From Lachnospiraceae bacterium (lineage in GTDB: Bacteria > Bacillota > Clostridia > Lachnospirales > Lachnospiraceae): a stretch of 64,000 nt of DNA. The notes beneath the pieces were generated by a model that was given only the letters and a program-made list of their open reading frames with translations, searched no databases and was not told where the DNA came from. The stretch covers positions 1 to 64,000 of the forward strand of contig JAFUVF010000036.1 of the NCBI GenBank assembly GCA_017483735.1, read 5' to 3'. Shown here in pieces: positions 6,653-14,800 of this stretch (position 1 is its first letter; each line of letters begins with the position of its first letter). A program made the position numbers and the translations under genes.

Positions 6653-6784
6653 GGGTTCGTATCTACGCTTCTTGTATTTCTTGCCAAAATATAGTCAAAA
6701 ATTGCCAAATATAATCCTAGACCTTGTAAATATTGCAGGGAGTAAGTAAAATAAAATTAAATATTTTATAGTAAGCGAAGAAAG

Positions 6785-6869
6785 TAATTGCGGATTGAGC
6801 TTGCTCAAAGACGCAATTATTTGATGAGCTGGAATATCGTAAACGAAATTATATATTTCGTTTACGATA
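6785..6869. other. Two inverted repeats upstream of the sensor-GGDEF gene
   Basis: TAATTGCG (6785-6792) pairs with CGCAATTA (6812-6819) around an inner TTGAGC/GCTCAA stem. A perfect 15-base-pair repeat follows at 6835-6849 and 6855-6869 (TATCGTAAACGAAAT and its complement, loop TATAT). These lie in the gap 6480-6927, which otherwise holds only the attachment site. I found no match to c-di-GMP or other riboswitch consensus elements. They may be an operator, an RNA leader or a terminator. Confidence 0.5.
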
Positions 6870-6926
6870 AAATGTAGAAAAGTATCTGAAATGTATATTT
6901 GCTTGGGGTTATGTGAGGGAATGAAT

Positions 6927-8780
6927 ATGAAAAAGATTGCATTTATTATGGACGCTGTATCGCGTCAGTATCTGTATCTGAGAGCTTCGGGGATTCTCCC
7001 CACGATAGAGACCTCTGCTGAGAAAATAAATCTTTATATGTTCAGAGGCAGAGCTGCGGAGGGCAGAAGGGATGAGTATAATATGGGAGAGTATTCCATA
7101 TATACCTTACCAGAGCTTAAGGATTTCGACGGCATAATCCTGAATGTTCACGGAAATTACAGTGACGGAAGGCTTAAAGGCGGAAATATAATAGAGAATA
7201 TCATAGATAATGCGCTTGCTGCAAATATTCCCATTGTATCTATGAGCACAAAGCTTGAAGGGGTTCCTTTTGTGGGAATAGACAATCATTCATCAATGTA
7301 CAATATGATGCAGCATTTGCACAAGGTTCATTCCTACAGCAAATTCTGGTTTATTATGGGAAAGAAGGACAATTATGAAAACGGCGTGCGTGAAGCGGGA
7401 ATAATGGATTATTTAAGGGATGTGGGACTTGAAGGGCAAAATGAATTCTTTTATAACGGAAGCTACAGCAGCTTTTGCGGGGAGGACGGATTTTTGAAGC
7501 TCTACAAAAAATACGGAAAGCTTCCAGAGGTAATAGTATGCGCCAATGACATGATAGCACTGGGGGTGTGCAAGGCTGCCAAAAAGAAGGGAATAAGAGT
7601 TCCGGAGGATGTGTGTGTCACGGGATATGACAACTATGAGTTTGCGGGATATCATACTCCGGGAATAACCACCGTCAGACAGAATTGGCATGAGCTTGGT
7701 GTTAAATGCATGGAAATATTGAAAAAGCAGTGGAACAATGAAAAGGTTCATAAGGAAACATACGTAAAAACAGACATAATATACAGGGGAAGCTGCGGTT
7801 GCAAGGAGGATGATATTCTTTCCCGCATGATTCCTGCGGCAAGGCTGTATTCCAGAGTTGAGATGGATGAGTTCGATAACAATATCGAGTGGCTGGAGCA
7901 GGATATGAGCGTTTGCAAGACCTTTGACGATATTGTGGAGATATTTTTGAAGGATGTGGCCTGCTTAGGCTGCAGGGGCGTATATCTTGCAATGAATGAA
8001 AATTTAAACGAGCGAAATGCCGCAAAATTTTCGGACAGAATGAAGCTTTTGTTTGCGTGGGAGAGCGGCAGGCTCGTGGAGAAGAATAAGCCTATAAACG
8101 GAATTTTCCCTGCCTTTGATGATGGGGAGGGAAGGGAAAATTATTTGTTTTTCCCGATTCATTTTGACGAGTATCCGGCGGGGTATATTGTGTTTAGAGG
8201 TGCTGAATATGTAATAAGAAATCCGCATCTTATCAGGATTGTAGGGGTGTTGTCCGAAGCTATCGGAAGATGCCATACCATGAATAATATTGAATTGTTG
8301 TCAATAACGGACGCTATGACCGGCTTTTATAACCGGCTTGGATATCAGCAGATTGTACAGCCTTTTTATGATGTATGCTGTAAGGAAGGGCACAATATAA
8401 CCGTGCTGTTTGTTGATATGGACAGGCTCAAATTCTTAAATGACAATTATGGACACGAAATGGGAGATCTTGCGATAAGCTCTGTCGCAAAAGCGATAAA
8501 GCAGAGTGTTTCTGAAGGAACCTATGTTGTGAGGATGGGAGGGGATGAATTCCTGATAGTATTGGATTCAACAGACAGGGAGTATATAAACAGGCTCATC
8601 AATATGATAGGCAGAGCGATAAACGAGATGAAGGAGGTAAAAAGGCTTCCGTATGTTCCGACAGTCAGCGCAGGATATGTAATAACCAATATGAGCGATA
8701 ATTTCACATTGGACAGGTATGTGAAGGAGGCGGATGACCTTATGTATCAGATAAAGGGAGAAAAAAGAAGAAAATTATAA
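6927..8780 (+). CDS. Diguanylate cyclase with periplasmic-binding-like sensor domain
   Basis: A protein of about 617 residues. Residues 1-290 have the LacI-type effector domain (MKKIAFIMDAV, VVICANDMIALGVCKAA, VPEDVCVTGYDNYEFAGYHTPGITTVRQ) but lack both the helix-turn-helix and a signal peptide, so this is a cytoplasmic ligand sensor. A linker region of about 130 residues follows, then a GGDEF domain with intact G-G-D-E-F at about 538-542 and the metal-binding Asp in LFVDMDRLKFLND. No RxxD inhibitory site is seen before GGDEF. It should make cyclic di-GMP in response to a small molecule, probably a sugar. The start at 6927 is chosen because GAGGGA ends six bases upstream; 6891 and 6921 are in-frame alternatives. 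Confidence 0.85.
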   Translation: MKKIAFIMDAVSRQYLYLRASGILPTIETSAEKINLYMFRGRAAEGRRDEYNMGEYSIYTLPELKDFDGIILNVHGNYSDGRLKGGNIIENIIDNALAANIPIVSMSTKLEGVPFVGIDNHSSMYNMMQHLHKVHSYSKFWFIMGKKDNYENGVREAGIMDYLRDVGLEGQNEFFYNGSYSSFCGEDGFLKLYKKYGKLPEVIVCANDMIALGVCKAAKKKGIRVPEDVCVTGYDNYEFAGYHTPGITTVRQNWHELGVKCMEILKKQWNNEKVHKETYVKTDIIYRGSCGCKEDDILSRMIPAARLYSRVEMDEFDNNIEWLEQDMSVCKTFDDIVEIFLKDVACLGCRGVYLAMNENLNERNAAKFSDRMKLLFAWESGRLVEKNKPINGIFPAFDDGEGRENYLFFPIHFDEYPAGYIVFRGAEYVIRNPHLIRIVGVLSEAIGRCHTMNNIELLSITDAMTGFYNRLGYQQIVQPFYDVCCKEGHNITVLFVDMDRLKFLNDNYGHEMGDLAISSVAKAIKQSVSEGTYVVRMGGDEFLIVLDSTDREYINRLINMIGRAINEMKEVKRLPYVPTVSAGYVITNMSDNFTLDRYVKEADDLMYQIKGEKRRKL

Positions 8781-8862
8781 AATGCCTATAAAGTATTTGA
8801 AGGCATTTACCGATATATTATTCAGATACCTATGAGTGTACGCATGGGTGGGTAACAATATG

Positions 8863-8989
8863 GCAGGAAAGGAGTCCTGCTGTCACTATGTTATACAAGG
8901 AGGCAGAACGCCGCAATTTCTGTTATGAAACATTGTGGGCGGCGCTCGCAGTTTTCTCCGAAAACTGTCACTACTTTATTACAAGGAGG
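8863..8989 (+). repeat. Duplicated hairpin plus ribosome-binding-site leader
   Basis: Two similar modules lie in tandem. Each has a short hairpin (GCAGGA/TCCTGC at 8863-8880; CAGTTTTC/GAAAACTG at 8949-8967) followed by a conserved stretch ending in ACAAGGAGG (8880-8903 and 8965-8989; about 22 of 25 bases match). Only the second has a gene at the right distance (start 8997). The first ACAAGGAGG has no good start codon within range. An ATG at 8925 opens a 22-codon frame ending at 8993, but it is too far from the first site. Confidence 0.55.
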
Positions 8990-8996
8990 TTAGAGT

Positions 8997-9794
8997 ATGG
9001 CTACAGTATCAGAGGTTGTTTCAAGCGCTATTGCGAGTACGCAGAATACGCAGCAGACATCACAGACGAAATCGTCGGGAACCGTCACAAGCAAAGCTAA
9101 ATACGGTAAGACCATAGGCGAGCCCAAGCTTTCAGAGGCTGCGGAGAAGACCTACAATGAGCTGAAGAAAAAGTATTCGGGTCAGGAGTTTATTCTCGTA
9201 GGTCGTGACAAGATAAACGAGGCAAAGCTTATGGCAGGCAATCTCGGGAATAAGGACAAGCTGGTTGTGCTTATCGACGAGGACAAGCTTGAAAAAATGG
9301 CTACGGATGAAAATTACCGCAAGGAAATTGAGGGTAAGATTGATGCCGCAAACAAGGCGCTTCCGCAGTTACAGGCAATGATGCAAAAGAACGGCAACGT
9401 TGCAGGCATAGGCATGCAGTTTACCAAGGATAACCGCACAGAGTTCTTTGCGCTTGTGGACAAGGGCAATAAGGACTTAAATGCTAAAATTGAAGCTAAG
9501 CGTGCCGAGAAGAAGGCTGCAAAGAAGGCGGCGGACAAAAAGGCTGCAAAGAAGGAACAGGAAGAGAAGATTAAAGAGAAACGGGAGAGCAAGGCAGAGG
9601 ACAAAAAGGACATAGAGGATGCGGATGATGACATATATTCCGGAATAGATAAGGACAGGTATGAGGTTATCACGGCATCCAGCGTCGAGGAGCTTGCAAG
9701 AAAGCTTGAGGATTACAATTTTTCCAGACTCAGCGACAGCGTTCTAACTGAAACGGAGAAATCCTACGGTCAAAACGTAGATTTCAGAGTGTAG
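8997..9794 (+). CDS. Lys/Ala-rich conserved protein of unknown function
   Basis: A 265-residue soluble protein with no signal peptide. Residues 1-35 are Ser/Thr/Gln-rich and probably disordered. About 40-160 form a mixed alpha/beta domain (TYNELKKKYSGQEFILVGRD, KDKLVVLIDEDKLEKMA). About 165-210 are an alternating Lys/Ala/Glu helix. The last 60 residues resume a structured region. The layout resembles a conserved Lachnospiraceae family sometimes listed as DUF6033, but I am not sure of that name. ACAAGGAGG precedes the start, and an intrinsic terminator follows, so it is probably a single-gene transcript. Confidence 0.62.
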   Translation: MATVSEVVSSAIASTQNTQQTSQTKSSGTVTSKAKYGKTIGEPKLSEAAEKTYNELKKKYSGQEFILVGRDKINEAKLMAGNLGNKDKLVVLIDEDKLEKMATDENYRKEIEGKIDAANKALPQLQAMMQKNGNVAGIGMQFTKDNRTEFFALVDKGNKDLNAKIEAKRAEKKAAKKAADKKAAKKEQEEKIKEKRESKAEDKKDIEDADDDIYSGIDKDRYEVITASSVEELARKLEDYNFSRLSDSVLTETEKSYGQNVDFRV

Positions 9795-9820
9795 GGCTAC
9801 CATATACCTATATATCACAG

Positions 9821-9856
9821 ACGGCTGCGGATAAAACAATGTCCGCAGCTGTTTTC
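9821..9856 (+). terminator. Intrinsic terminator
   Basis: ACGGCTGCGGA (9821-9831) pairs with TCCGCAGCTGT (9842-9852) with one wobble, followed by TTTT-rich sequence. Confidence 0.85.
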
Positions 9857-9943
9857 GTTTCAGATTTTTGATTGTTTGACTTCTGAATCTATGCTATCAT
9901 ATTAACAGTTGCAATTTTATGCTCATAGAAATGGAGGATGGAC

Positions 9944-10948
9944 ATGGCAGGTGTAAAGATAGTACCGGGTACGGGCGGAAACAAATATATTCCTTACGAG
10001 AACAGGCAGGGGGAGGAATCCATTGTATATTTTACCAGAGATTTGTCTGCGGAAGGACTTTTGAAAATATATGACAAGGTAAGCTCCAATCTTACAGGTA
10101 AGCTCGCGGTAAAGCTTCACACCGGCGAGCCGGAGGGACCAAACATAATCCCCAGACCGTGGGTTAGGCAGCTTTTGGAAAATAAGCTTAAAAATGCTAC
10201 TATTGTGGAGACTAATACCTATTATGAAGGTGGAAGGGATACCACGGAGAAGCACAGGGAAACTCTCAAAATAAACGGCTGGACATTCTCGCACATAGAC
10301 ATAATGGATGAGGATGGCACGGCGCTTCTTCCTGTAAAGGGCGGAAAATGGTTTAAGGAAATGTCCGTAGGAAAGAATCTTTTGAATTATGATTCCTTCC
10401 TTGCCCTGACTCATTTTAAGGGGCATACTATGGGAGGCTTCGGAGGCTCCAACAAAAATATCGGTATAGGCTGTGCCGATGGGCGCAACGGAAAGAAATG
10501 GATACATACCAGAGAGGGCAGCGATGATATGTGGAGCATAGCGGAAGAGGAACTGATGGAGCGTATATCCGAGTCCACAAAGGCGACCATAGACCATTTC
10601 GGAAAGAATATATCCTACATTAATGTGATGCGCAATATGTCTGTGGACTGCGATTGTGCAGGCGTAGAGGCGGCTCCGGTTGTGACACCCGATGTGGGGA
10701 TATTGGCATCTTTGGATATACTTGCTGTTGACCAGGCATGCATTGACCTGATATATGCCATGGATGAGAGAGACCATTCGGATTTCGTGGAAAGGGTTGA
10801 AACAAGGCACGGCTTGAGACAGCTTTCCTATATGAAGGAGCTTGGTATGGGAAATGATTTGTATAAGCTGATAGATTTGGACAATAACGAAGTCGAAATA
10901 AAGGCAGCTGATGCGGTAGCTAATGTGGTTCCCTTTAACGGAAAATAA
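9944..10948 (+). CDS. DUF362 domain protein
   Basis: A 334-residue protein matching the DUF362 family: the KLAVKLHTGEPEGPNIIP segment, a central THFKGHTMGGFGGSNKNIG segment with conserved His and Gly residues, and VTPDVGILASLDILAVDQAC near the end. DUF362 proteins often carry a ferredoxin-like 4Fe-4S domain, but none is visible here: there are only scattered Cys, including C-D-C near residue 231. The biochemical role of the family is not established; redox or metal chemistry is suspected. The start at 9944 is preferred over 9938, because GGAGG ends directly against 9938. trmO follows three bases after the stop. Confidence 0.75.
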   Translation: MAGVKIVPGTGGNKYIPYENRQGEESIVYFTRDLSAEGLLKIYDKVSSNLTGKLAVKLHTGEPEGPNIIPRPWVRQLLENKLKNATIVETNTYYEGGRDTTEKHRETLKINGWTFSHIDIMDEDGTALLPVKGGKWFKEMSVGKNLLNYDSFLALTHFKGHTMGGFGGSNKNIGIGCADGRNGKKWIHTREGSDDMWSIAEEELMERISESTKATIDHFGKNISYINVMRNMSVDCDCAGVEAAPVVTPDVGILASLDILAVDQACIDLIYAMDERDHSDFVERVETRHGLRQLSYMKELGMGNDLYKLIDLDNNEVEIKAADAVANVVPFNGK

Positions 10949-10951
10949 AGG

Positions 10952-11665
10952 ATGGAATTAAAGGTAATAGCCCGTATACATACGGATTTTCCTGAAAAAT
11001 TCGGGATTCCCAGACAGAGCGGGCTTGTGGATTCGCTTAAAGCCAAAATCATATTTGAGCCGGAATACAGAAATCCCGAGGCTGTTAAGGGACTGTCAGG
11101 GTTTGATTATATATGGCTTTTGTGGGAGTTTGAGGTGCCTAAAAAGGAGGGCTTTGCTGCAACGGTACGTCCTCCGAGGCTTGGCGGCAATGAGCGGATG
11201 GGAGTATTTGCCACACGCTCCCCATTTAGACCCAATCCCATAGGTCTGTCCTCGGTAAGGCTTGAAAGAATAGAATTGACCGATACAGTCGGACCGGTGC
11301 TGTATGTGGCAGGAGCGGACATCAGGGATAACACGCCGATTTTTGACATAAAGCCATATCTTAAGTATGCGGATGCGCATATTGATGCCACAGAGGGTTT
11401 TGCACAGAATCCGGGCTTTGAAGAGCTTGAAGTGGATTTTGACGACGAACTGTTAAATAAGCTTCCGGAAGACAAGAGAGAATCTGCGATAAAGCTCTTA
11501 ACGCTGGATCCACGCCCCTCATATCAGGTTGACCCGGACAGACAATACGGTATGTGCTACGCAGGATATAATATCAGGTTTAGGGTGTCGGGAAACCTGC
11601 TCAAAGTCACGGGCGTGGAGGCGACAGCACCGTCGGGAGAAAAAGACATAAAAAAAGACATATGA
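10952..11665 (+). CDS. trmO: tRNA (N6-threonylcarbamoyladenosine37-N6)-methyltransferase
   Basis: A 237-residue protein, close to the usual length of TrmO/TsaA. Family motifs include the early RIHTDFPEKFGIPRQ, the PPRLGGNERMGVFATRSPFRPNPIG core that binds S-adenosylmethionine, and the DIRDNTPIFDIKPYL segment. TrmO adds a methyl group to t6A at position 37 of certain threonine tRNAs and fine-tunes decoding. The gene begins three bases after the DUF362 gene with only a weak ribosome binding site, so translation is probably coupled. Its end overlaps the next gene by four bases. Confidence 0.9.
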   Translation: MELKVIARIHTDFPEKFGIPRQSGLVDSLKAKIIFEPEYRNPEAVKGLSGFDYIWLLWEFEVPKKEGFAATVRPPRLGGNERMGVFATRSPFRPNPIGLSSVRLERIELTDTVGPVLYVAGADIRDNTPIFDIKPYLKYADAHIDATEGFAQNPGFEELEVDFDDELLNKLPEDKRESAIKLLTLDPRPSYQVDPDRQYGMCYAGYNIRFRVSGNLLKVTGVEATAPSGEKDIKKDI

Positions 11666-12942
11666 AAAAACTAAGCGGCAGAATGTTTAAATTCAATACG
11701 GACAGAATTCTATTTATAGCGCTCCTTGTGCTCTACAGCGCCGTAATGCTGTATCTGTTTATAAACGAGTGCTTTCAGACACCGGATTTTACATCGGATA
11801 TGCCGGCATACGTGAATAAGGTGGCAGGAATAAGGGATGAGTATGAATTTCCTTATCCGCTTTTGTTCTGGCTTGCTAAGCTTTTTTCCTTTATATCCTC
11901 GCCCCCCATGGGACTTGCATTTGCGACAATGCTTCTCAATACTCTTGGGGTCATAATAACGAGATATTATTTTAATGCGCTTTCGGAAGGAATGTTTTCT
12001 GAAAAATATATTGAAAACAGGCTGTTTCAGCACACATTGACCATATCGGTCTATATGCTGTTTCTTCTGGGAAATCTCTATGGTCCGCAGAATCACACAT
12101 TTTTCGGCTTTGATTATATATACAGAATAAAGGGGATATACAATCCGAATCCCTTTTGGAATGCAACATATCTGGCGACGCGTCCCTTTGCGATAATCTG
12201 CTTTTTTTCGGGAGCGGAGCTTTTAAACAGGATAAAGGCTGACAAAGAAGGAAAAGCGCCTCTTGGTATAAGGGAATGCCTGATATTTGCAGTAAGTCTT
12301 TTCCTTACAACCTTTACAAAGCCCAGCTTTACCATGGTATTTGTGCCGGTCATGGGCTTTCTTTTATTGTATTACCTTATCCGCTCAAAGGGAAAAACCT
12401 TCAAAAGCAGCTTCATAATTGGAATTTCCATGCTCCCCACGGCACTTGATCTCTGCTATCAGTTCTTCGGGGTGTTCTCCGGAACCAATGCTCTCGGGGA
12501 GGATACTGGTGTCGCAATAGGCTTTTTAAAGATGTGGGGGTATTATTCAAATAATATTCCTTTGAGCATAGTCATGGGAATGGCGTTTCCAATAGGAGTA
12601 TTTTTCCTGAATCTCATATTTGACAGGGCGAATATAATAAATACACCCTGTTATTTATTGTCATGGTTTGTTTATATTATTTCAATGATAATGATGATGA
12701 CATTCTACGAAAAGGGCTTCAGGCTGCTCCATGCGAATTTTTCGTGGGGATATATGCATGGGATGTTTTTTGTCTTTATGATATCGATTATTCTTATGAT
12801 AAAAAATTCCGTTGACTGGAAGGGGTCATGGAAGCTCATATTTGTTCCTGCCGAGTGGGGAGTATTGCTCTTTCATTTAGGCTGTGGCATCAACTTCTTA
12901 ATCTTTGCTCTTGGTGGCAACGAACTGGCATTATTCGGATAA
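11662..12942 (+). CDS. Polytopic membrane protein, possibly GT-C-like
   Basis: A 426-residue protein with about ten hydrophobic segments spread over its whole length. The loop after the first segment carries acidic residues (TPDFTSDMPAYVN), and the loop PQNHTFFGFDYIY and a following Asn/Pro-rich stretch lie outside the membrane helices. An acidic first loop in a multi-spanning protein is reminiscent of GT-C glycosyltransferases, but I cannot match a family with confidence. It overlaps trmO by four bases (ATGA), and no gene follows in the operon before the TRAP promoter at 13 kb. Confidence 0.55.
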   Translation: MKKLSGRMFKFNTDRILFIALLVLYSAVMLYLFINECFQTPDFTSDMPAYVNKVAGIRDEYEFPYPLLFWLAKLFSFISSPPMGLAFATMLLNTLGVIITRYYFNALSEGMFSEKYIENRLFQHTLTISVYMLFLLGNLYGPQNHTFFGFDYIYRIKGIYNPNPFWNATYLATRPFAIICFFSGAELLNRIKADKEGKAPLGIRECLIFAVSLFLTTFTKPSFTMVFVPVMGFLLLYYLIRSKGKTFKSSFIIGISMLPTALDLCYQFFGVFSGTNALGEDTGVAIGFLKMWGYYSNNIPLSIVMGMAFPIGVFFLNLIFDRANIINTPCYLLSWFVYIISMIMMMTFYEKGFRLLHANFSWGYMHGMFFVFMISIILMIKNSVDWKGSWKLIFVPAEWGVLLFHLGCGINFLIFALGGNELALFG

Positions 12943-13010
12943 ATTTTCACGAAAAATATATAAAAAAGCAAAATTTGTCAAAAACAGGGCAAGAATTGCA
13001 TAGAAAAAGG

Positions 13011-13040
13011 GTTTACATTGCAAAGTGTAACAAGTATAAT
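13011..13040 (+). promoter_or_regulatory. Promoter with operator for dctP
   Basis: TTTACA at 13012-13017 and TATAAT at 13035-13040 are 17 bases apart. The inverted repeat GTTTACATT, GCA, AAGTGTAAC (13011-13031; seven of nine positions pair) overlaps the -35 box and spacer, a usual site for a repressor. Transcription would start about 45 bases before the dctP ATG. Confidence 0.72.
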
Positions 13041-13094
13041 AGCACTTGAAGTCAATAACGACTTTCAATTTCATTTTATCAGGAGGGATTTTAA

Positions 13095-14174
13095 ATGAAA
13101 AAGAAACTGTTATCAGTAATGCTGTGTGCAGCAATGGTTGTTTCCATGGCAGCATGCGGCGGCACCGCAACAACCGACACAAATTCAGGCAGTGGCAGCA
13201 CTGACAATGGGGGGGCATCAACCACCACTGAGGCTACCACAACCCAGCCTGCGGCTGATGCAATCACTCTCACAATGGCAGAGGTTAATCCTCTCGACAC
13301 CATCGTAGGTCAGACAGACCAGAAGTTCAAGGAGGAGGTTGAGTCCCGTTCCAACGGCTCCATCATCATTGACCTTCAGGCAAGCGGCGTGCTTGGATCC
13401 GAGAACGAGGTGCTTGACGGTATGCTCGGCGGTACCGGCACCGTTGATATCTCCAGAATCTCCGCATTTGCGCTTACAAGCTACGGCGGCGAGAAGTCCA
13501 AGCTTCTCTCTCTTCCTTACACTTTCGTAAGCAGAGAGCACTTCTGGAATTTCGCAGAGTCAGACCTTGCAAGAGAGTTCCTTGAGGAGCCTTCGGAGAA
13601 CGGCACCGGACTTATCGGTCTTTTCTATGGCGAGGAGGGCTTCCGTCACTTCTTTACCAAGGATCCCGTATCCGGAATCGAAGATTTCAAGGGTAAGAAG
13701 ATTCGTGTTTCCAACGACCCCGTAATGGTAGGTCTTGTAAACGGTCTTGGCGCTAATGCAACCGAGGTTTCCTTCGGCGAGCTCTATTCCGCACTTCAGA
13801 CCGGTGTCTGCGACGGCGCAGAGCAGCCCATCGCTAACTACAAGTCCAACGCCTTCGACGAGGTTGCTCCCAACATGATTCTCGACGGACACACCCTCGG
13901 AGCAATCCAGGTTGTTATCTCAGTGGATGCATGGAACAAGCTCTCCGAGGAGCAGCAGAATATCCTTATCGAGGCAGGTAAGGCAGCAGGCGCTTACAAC
14001 AAGTCCATCTCCGCAGATGCAGAGAACAAGGTACTTGAAGAGCTTAAGGCTTCAGGCGTAAACATTGTAGATGTTCCCGACAAGTCCGCTTGGCAGGAGG
14101 CTACAAAGCAGGTTATCGCTGACAATACCAAGGGTATGGAAGAGCTCTATCAGAAGCTTCTCGACCTTCAGTAA
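13095..14174 (+). CDS. dctP: TRAP transporter substrate-binding protein, DctP family
   Basis: A 359-residue lipoprotein. The signal sequence ends in the lipobox M-A-A-C (Cys at about 21), followed by a Ser/Thr/Gly linker of about 35 residues and then the DctP fold. Family motifs include the central GKKIRVSNDPVMVGLVNGLG with the Arg that usually contacts the substrate carboxylate, and the later YSALQTGVCDGAEQP. Codon choice is much more uniform (C-ending) than in neighbours, which suggests strong expression. AGGAGGG precedes the ATG. The nearby uxuA, uxuB and KdgF-like genes make a uronate or related sugar acid a plausible substrate. Confidence 0.92.
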   Translation: MKKKLLSVMLCAAMVVSMAACGGTATTDTNSGSGSTDNGGASTTTEATTTQPAADAITLTMAEVNPLDTIVGQTDQKFKEEVESRSNGSIIIDLQASGVLGSENEVLDGMLGGTGTVDISRISAFALTSYGGEKSKLLSLPYTFVSREHFWNFAESDLAREFLEEPSENGTGLIGLFYGEEGFRHFFTKDPVSGIEDFKGKKIRVSNDPVMVGLVNGLGANATEVSFGELYSALQTGVCDGAEQPIANYKSNAFDEVAPNMILDGHTLGAIQVVISVDAWNKLSEEQQNILIEAGKAAGAYNKSISADAENKVLEELKASGVNIVDVPDKSAWQEATKQVIADNTKGMEELYQKLLDLQ

Positions 14175-14191
14175 ATAATCGCTGATATTTA

Positions 14192-14229
14192 GGGGACTGT
14201 CGTACTAATCACGTTATGCGACAGTCCCT
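14192..14229 (+). terminator. Hairpin between dctP and dctQ, probable partial terminator
   Basis: GGGGACTGTCG pairs with CGACAGTCCC around a loop of about 16 bases, with CTTGATT after. Placed after the binding-protein gene and before the permease genes, it probably lowers permease expression relative to dctP. Confidence 0.75.
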
Positions 14230-14266
14230 TGATTATAAAAAAATGTAAAATGTATGGAGGGATGGT

Positions 14267-14800
14267 ATGGCTGATTTTTTTAAGGCTGTGGACAAAATAC
14301 GACCTGTGTATGATGTGGTATACAAGATTACACTCTTTGTCTGCAAGCTTCTGTTAGTCGGAGACATACTCATTACGAGTATGAGCGTTGTCGGAAGATA
14401 TGTGTCCTTTGTTCCCGACCCCGCATGGACGGAGGAAATAGTGCTGATGCTGATGTCCTATATGGCAGTGCTTTCCGCAGCCCTTGCGATAAGAAAGAAA
14501 TCACACATTAGAATGACTGCGCTTGACAGATATCTGCCGAGTGCGCTTATAAAGGCTCTGGACATTCTTTCGGATGTTGCGGTGCTTGTTCTTGCGGTAA
14601 TAATGATCACCACAGGCTGGAAGTATGCTTCGACCATAGGTTCAAAGGGAACCTTCGTAAGTATCCCGAGTCTGTCGAGATTTTGGAAATATTTCCCCAT
14701 ACCCATTGCGGGTGTAGCTATGCTTGTGTTTGAGCTTGAGGCACTCTACGAGCATATCAAGGGAATCTGCCTCAAGGAAAGAAAGGAGGTGCAGGAATAA
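14267..14800 (+). CDS. dctQ: TRAP transporter small permease, DctQ (copy 1)
   Basis: A 177-residue membrane protein with four helices, the standard DctQ plan. Family features are the VVGRYVSFVPDPAWTEEIVLMLMSY region and the KKSHIRMTAL loop. DctQ pairs with the large subunit DctM, whose gene overlaps it by one base (TAATG). GGAGGG lies upstream. Copy 2 at 16706-17251 is nearly the same protein. Confidence 0.92.
   Translation: MADFFKAVDKIRPVYDVVYKITLFVCKLLLVGDILITSMSVVGRYVSFVPDPAWTEEIVLMLMSYMAVLSAALAIRKKSHIRMTALDRYLPSALIKALDILSDVAVLVLAVIMITTGWKYASTIGSKGTFVSIPSLSRFWKYFPIPIAGVAMLVFELEALYEHIKGICLKERKEVQE

Noticed and set aside
6118-6708. Minus-strand open frame of 196 codons across the endolysin end and the tRNA fragment
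   Set aside because: It runs through the tRNA fragment and a terminator-like hairpin and its product resembles no family.
6785-6869. Possible c-di-GMP riboswitch upstream of the GGDEF gene
   Set aside because: The conserved core elements of the GEMM riboswitch classes are not present; only simple inverted repeats are.
8888-9100. Open frame of 70 codons overlapping the start of the gene at 8997
   Set aside because: No ribosome binding site at its ATG and it overlaps the better-supported gene in another frame; the duplicated leader explains it better.
9923-10810. Minus-strand open frame of 295 codons opposite the DUF362 gene
   Set aside because: The plus-strand gene has clear family motifs; the antisense product is compositionally odd and has no start site.
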